Assembly: GCA_041749535.1 (NCBI GenBank)
Contig: JBGTBE010000068.1
Span: forward strand, 27,231-91,230
DNA from: JBBQZU01 sp041749535
GTDB lineage: Bacteria; Bacteroidota; Bacteroidia; Flavobacteriales_D; Cryomorphaceae
Direction of reading: 5' to 3'
Length of the DNA: 64,000 nucleotides
Below, piece by piece: positions 62,588 through 64,000 of this stretch (within the stretch, counting starts at the first letter, position 1; each line of letters starts with the position of its first letter). The position numbers and the translations under genes are program-made. The notes below the pieces were generated by a model. The model ran no database searches. It had not been told where the DNA came from and saw only the letters and a list, made by a program, of their open reading frames with translations.

Positions 62588-63379
62588 CTATCTGTTATAT
62601 CGGGCTCCGAGTTGAAATGTAACGTAAAAAGTGAGATATGTACTATAGTTTTCTGCGAAAGCCATGATTTCTACCTCGCTGAACGGATATGCGTCAATGG
62701 CAACTCCTACTTCCAATCCTTTTATTCCTTCCCTTCTGGGATCATATTCAAAGTTGAACGCAAAAGTTCCATGCACACCGGGGTGAACCTTGGTTTCACC
62801 TACACCACGAAGTACTCCGGCCCGTCCATAAATCACATTGGGGTCGTGAACGGCTGGGTCGTATTTTTCAACGATGATGGTCTGAAAAGGAGAATTTTGC
62901 TCGGAGTGAACAATTTCGAGATATACGGGCCGTGTAAAGGCTATAGATGGTCCTAACCTCCAAGAATAGCCCACGGCCACTCCACTGGGACGTATCTTAT
63001 CGAACTTCACATTTCTGGCTCCTATGGTAGGACGCATTACCAGCATGTAGTTGAGCTTGCCATAAACATAGCTGCGGCTCTCGTCCGACAATGGATAATA
63101 AGAGCGCACCTCTTTCGGGTGCTTCATGGTTCCAATGTCGAAAGTATATATACGTGATTTGAATGCGGTCTTATGTTTTCCATAAGTAAACTGCACCCCG
63201 TAACCAAGACTGTGCACATAGCCGCCTCCGAACATCATTTCTTTGTACACCACTGTACCTTCATCAAATATGGTGGACTTCTGTTCCTGGGCACAGAGGG
63301 CTTCACTAAGCAGCATTGAGAGCAGCAATAGCAGGGTATTGAATATTTTTATTTTACCTTCCACTCGCATTTGAAACAA
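62588..63379 (-). CDS. Putative outer-membrane beta-barrel protein
   Basis: 263 residues: signal peptide (about 10-30, SMLLSEALCAQ) and a mature part rich in alternating strands with aromatic ends (VVYKEMMFGGGYVHSLGYG, SGVAVGYSWRLGPSIAF, TYLTFYVTFQLGARYNR). This fits a small outer-membrane barrel, but I recognise no family. A similar gene beside lipA is seen in some relatives as far as I recall; whether they are linked by function is unknown. Confidence 0.65.
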   Translation of the reverse strand: MFQMRVEGKIKIFNTLLLLLSMLLSEALCAQEQKSTIFDEGTVVYKEMMFGGGYVHSLGYGVQFTYGKHKTAFKSRIYTFDIGTMKHPKEVRSYYPLSDESRSYVYGKLNYMLVMRPTIGARNVKFDKIRPSGVAVGYSWRLGPSIAFTRPVYLEIVHSEQNSPFQTIIVEKYDPAVHDPNVIYGRAGVLRGVGETKVHPGVHGTFAFNFEYDPRREGIKGLEVGVAIDAYPFSEVEIMAFAENYSTYLTFYVTFQLGARYNR

Positions 63380-63399
63380 AGTTAAAGATATATTGGTTT

Positions 63400-63810
63400 A
63401 TGGCAACATCTTCGGTAGTATACAAAGGCGACCTTCGGACCTCCTGTACCCACATTCAATCTGGCAGCACCATCCTTACCGATGCACCTACAGACAATCA
63501 CGGCAGTGGAGAAAATTTCTCTCCCACTGATTTAATGTCCACTTCTCTAGCGGCTTGCATGATTACAATCATGGGCATCAGTGCAAATGGGCACGGCTTT
63601 GAACTAGGTCCGGTAAGCGCCACAGTAACCAAACACATGACATCAAACCCGAGGCGCGTATCGAAAATACAAGTTGACTTGGAATTTCCCGAAAAGAAAT
63701 TCACCGAAAGGGAACAAAATTTACTGAAAGTTGCAGCGCTGAACTGTCCGGTAGCCAAAAGTATTCACCCAGAAATAGAGCAGGAAGTGGTGTTCAGGTT
63801 TGCGCAATAA
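63400..63810 (+). CDS. OsmC family peroxiredoxin-like protein
   Basis: 136 residues of the OsmC/YhfA fold. Peroxidatic Cys in SLAACMITIMG (about residue 48) and resolving Cys in ALNCPVAKSIHP (about 119) are both present, so it should reduce organic hydroperoxides. FSPTDLMSTSL is the usual approach to the first Cys. It overlaps the convergent YtxJ-like gene by 17 bases. Confidence 0.9.
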   Translation: MATSSVVYKGDLRTSCTHIQSGSTILTDAPTDNHGSGENFSPTDLMSTSLAACMITIMGISANGHGFELGPVSATVTKHMTSNPRRVSKIQVDLEFPEKKFTEREQNLLKVAALNCPVAKSIHPEIEQEVVFRFAQ

Positions 63811-64000
63811 GGTCTAAACGCCTCGATACCTCTGTGGCACTAATTGCCATGTGCGACTTAACTTCTATAAGCCTGTTACCCTCAAAAAGAAACACCTGTG
63901 GAGACTCATGCTGCACCCCAGTAAATTCAGAAAGCTGTCGGCTTAATTCGCGGTTGTTTACCACGTCAATGAGGTAGTATTCGATCCTGGGATCTGGCTG
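63794..64000 (-). CDS. ytxJ: YtxJ-like (BrxC-type) bacillithiol-system protein, C-terminal part
   Basis: A frame open from the right window edge to a TGA at 63794-63796 gives 68 codons: YYLIDVVNNRELSRQLSEF, then the diagnostic HESPQVFLF, then EVKSHMAISATEVSRRL. HESPQ and the S-H-x-x-I tail match the monothiol thioredoxin-fold protein YtxJ of the bacillithiol redox system. The N-terminal active-site Cys lies outside the window. Bacillithiol is used by many Bacteroidota. Confidence 0.8.
   Translation of the reverse strand, partial: QPDPRIEYYLIDVVNNRELSRQLSEFTGVQHESPQVFLFEGNRLIEVKSHMAISATEVSRRLDLIAQT

Overview
The window reads as a chromosomal segment of a Bacteroidota bacterium, most likely an uncultured or little-studied Flavobacteriales member (Cryomorphaceae-like). 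The reasons are: many secreted proteins ending in a type IX secretion (T9SS) sorting domain; the flavobacterial order pyrE-SRPBCC-birA-rsfS-ftsH-DUF2007-cdsA-psd; DUF6090 and DUF559 proteins; -7 boxes of the TAnnTTTG type; a eukaryote/archaeal-type prolyl-tRNA synthetase; a YtxJ-like thiol protein; and a flavobacterial-type proteorhodopsin. The genus assignment is inference.

Layout. 1-12050 is housekeeping: pyrimidine synthesis (end of pyrE), biotin ligase, ribosome silencing, FtsH, phospholipid synthesis (cdsA, psd), nucleotide salvage (yjjG-like, upp), envelope sugar genes (polysaccharide deacetylase-like, wecB), radC and rpsT. 12173-14961 is a three-gene signalling operon of histidine kinase, receiver and receiver-adenylate cyclase. 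15309-17969 is an exported CotH-type kinase. 18251-20130 holds a Gfo/Idh/MocA oxidoreductase and a decayed stretch with an orphan T9SS tail.

20133-31072 is the most accessory part. It holds a 1772-residue histidine kinase with seven tandem sensor-like modules, a DUF559 gene framed by inverted GC-rich repeats, three overlapping DUF6090 membrane proteins, and an 869-residue fusion of nucleotide cyclase, PEGA-like, formylglycine-generating-enzyme-like and alpha/beta-hydrolase domains. All lie on the minus strand. After about 1 kb with no recognisable gene comes a light-harvesting cassette (32165-35077): a DTE-type proton-pumping proteorhodopsin, a perfect palindromic hairpin, and one gene fusing lycopene beta-cyclase (CrtY) to a Brp/Blh beta-carotene 15,15'-dioxygenase. 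That single polypeptide would carry out both last steps of retinal synthesis for the pump. It is the best candidate here for an undescribed arrangement.

35395-40050 has a small secreted protein, a T9SS protein, gpmA, a PA0069-type radical SAM protein, a REP-like palindrome cluster, and a tRNA-Glu whose 3' end plus terminator is duplicated as a 51-bp direct repeat. 40116-52241 holds proS, an OmpP1/FadL-like porin with a companion lipoprotein, two T9SS paralogues whose 3' ends look homogenised, a cysteine-less zinc-ribbon-family coiled-coil protein and a Nif3-like protein. 52278-57523 is a tightly packed plus-strand operon: lpxK, punA, gatB, a thioredoxin-fold lipoprotein and lpxH. The rest holds gap, a large Asp-box T9SS protein, lipA, an outer-membrane-like protein, osmC and a partial ytxJ. 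No CRISPR array, rRNA or intact insertion sequence was seen.
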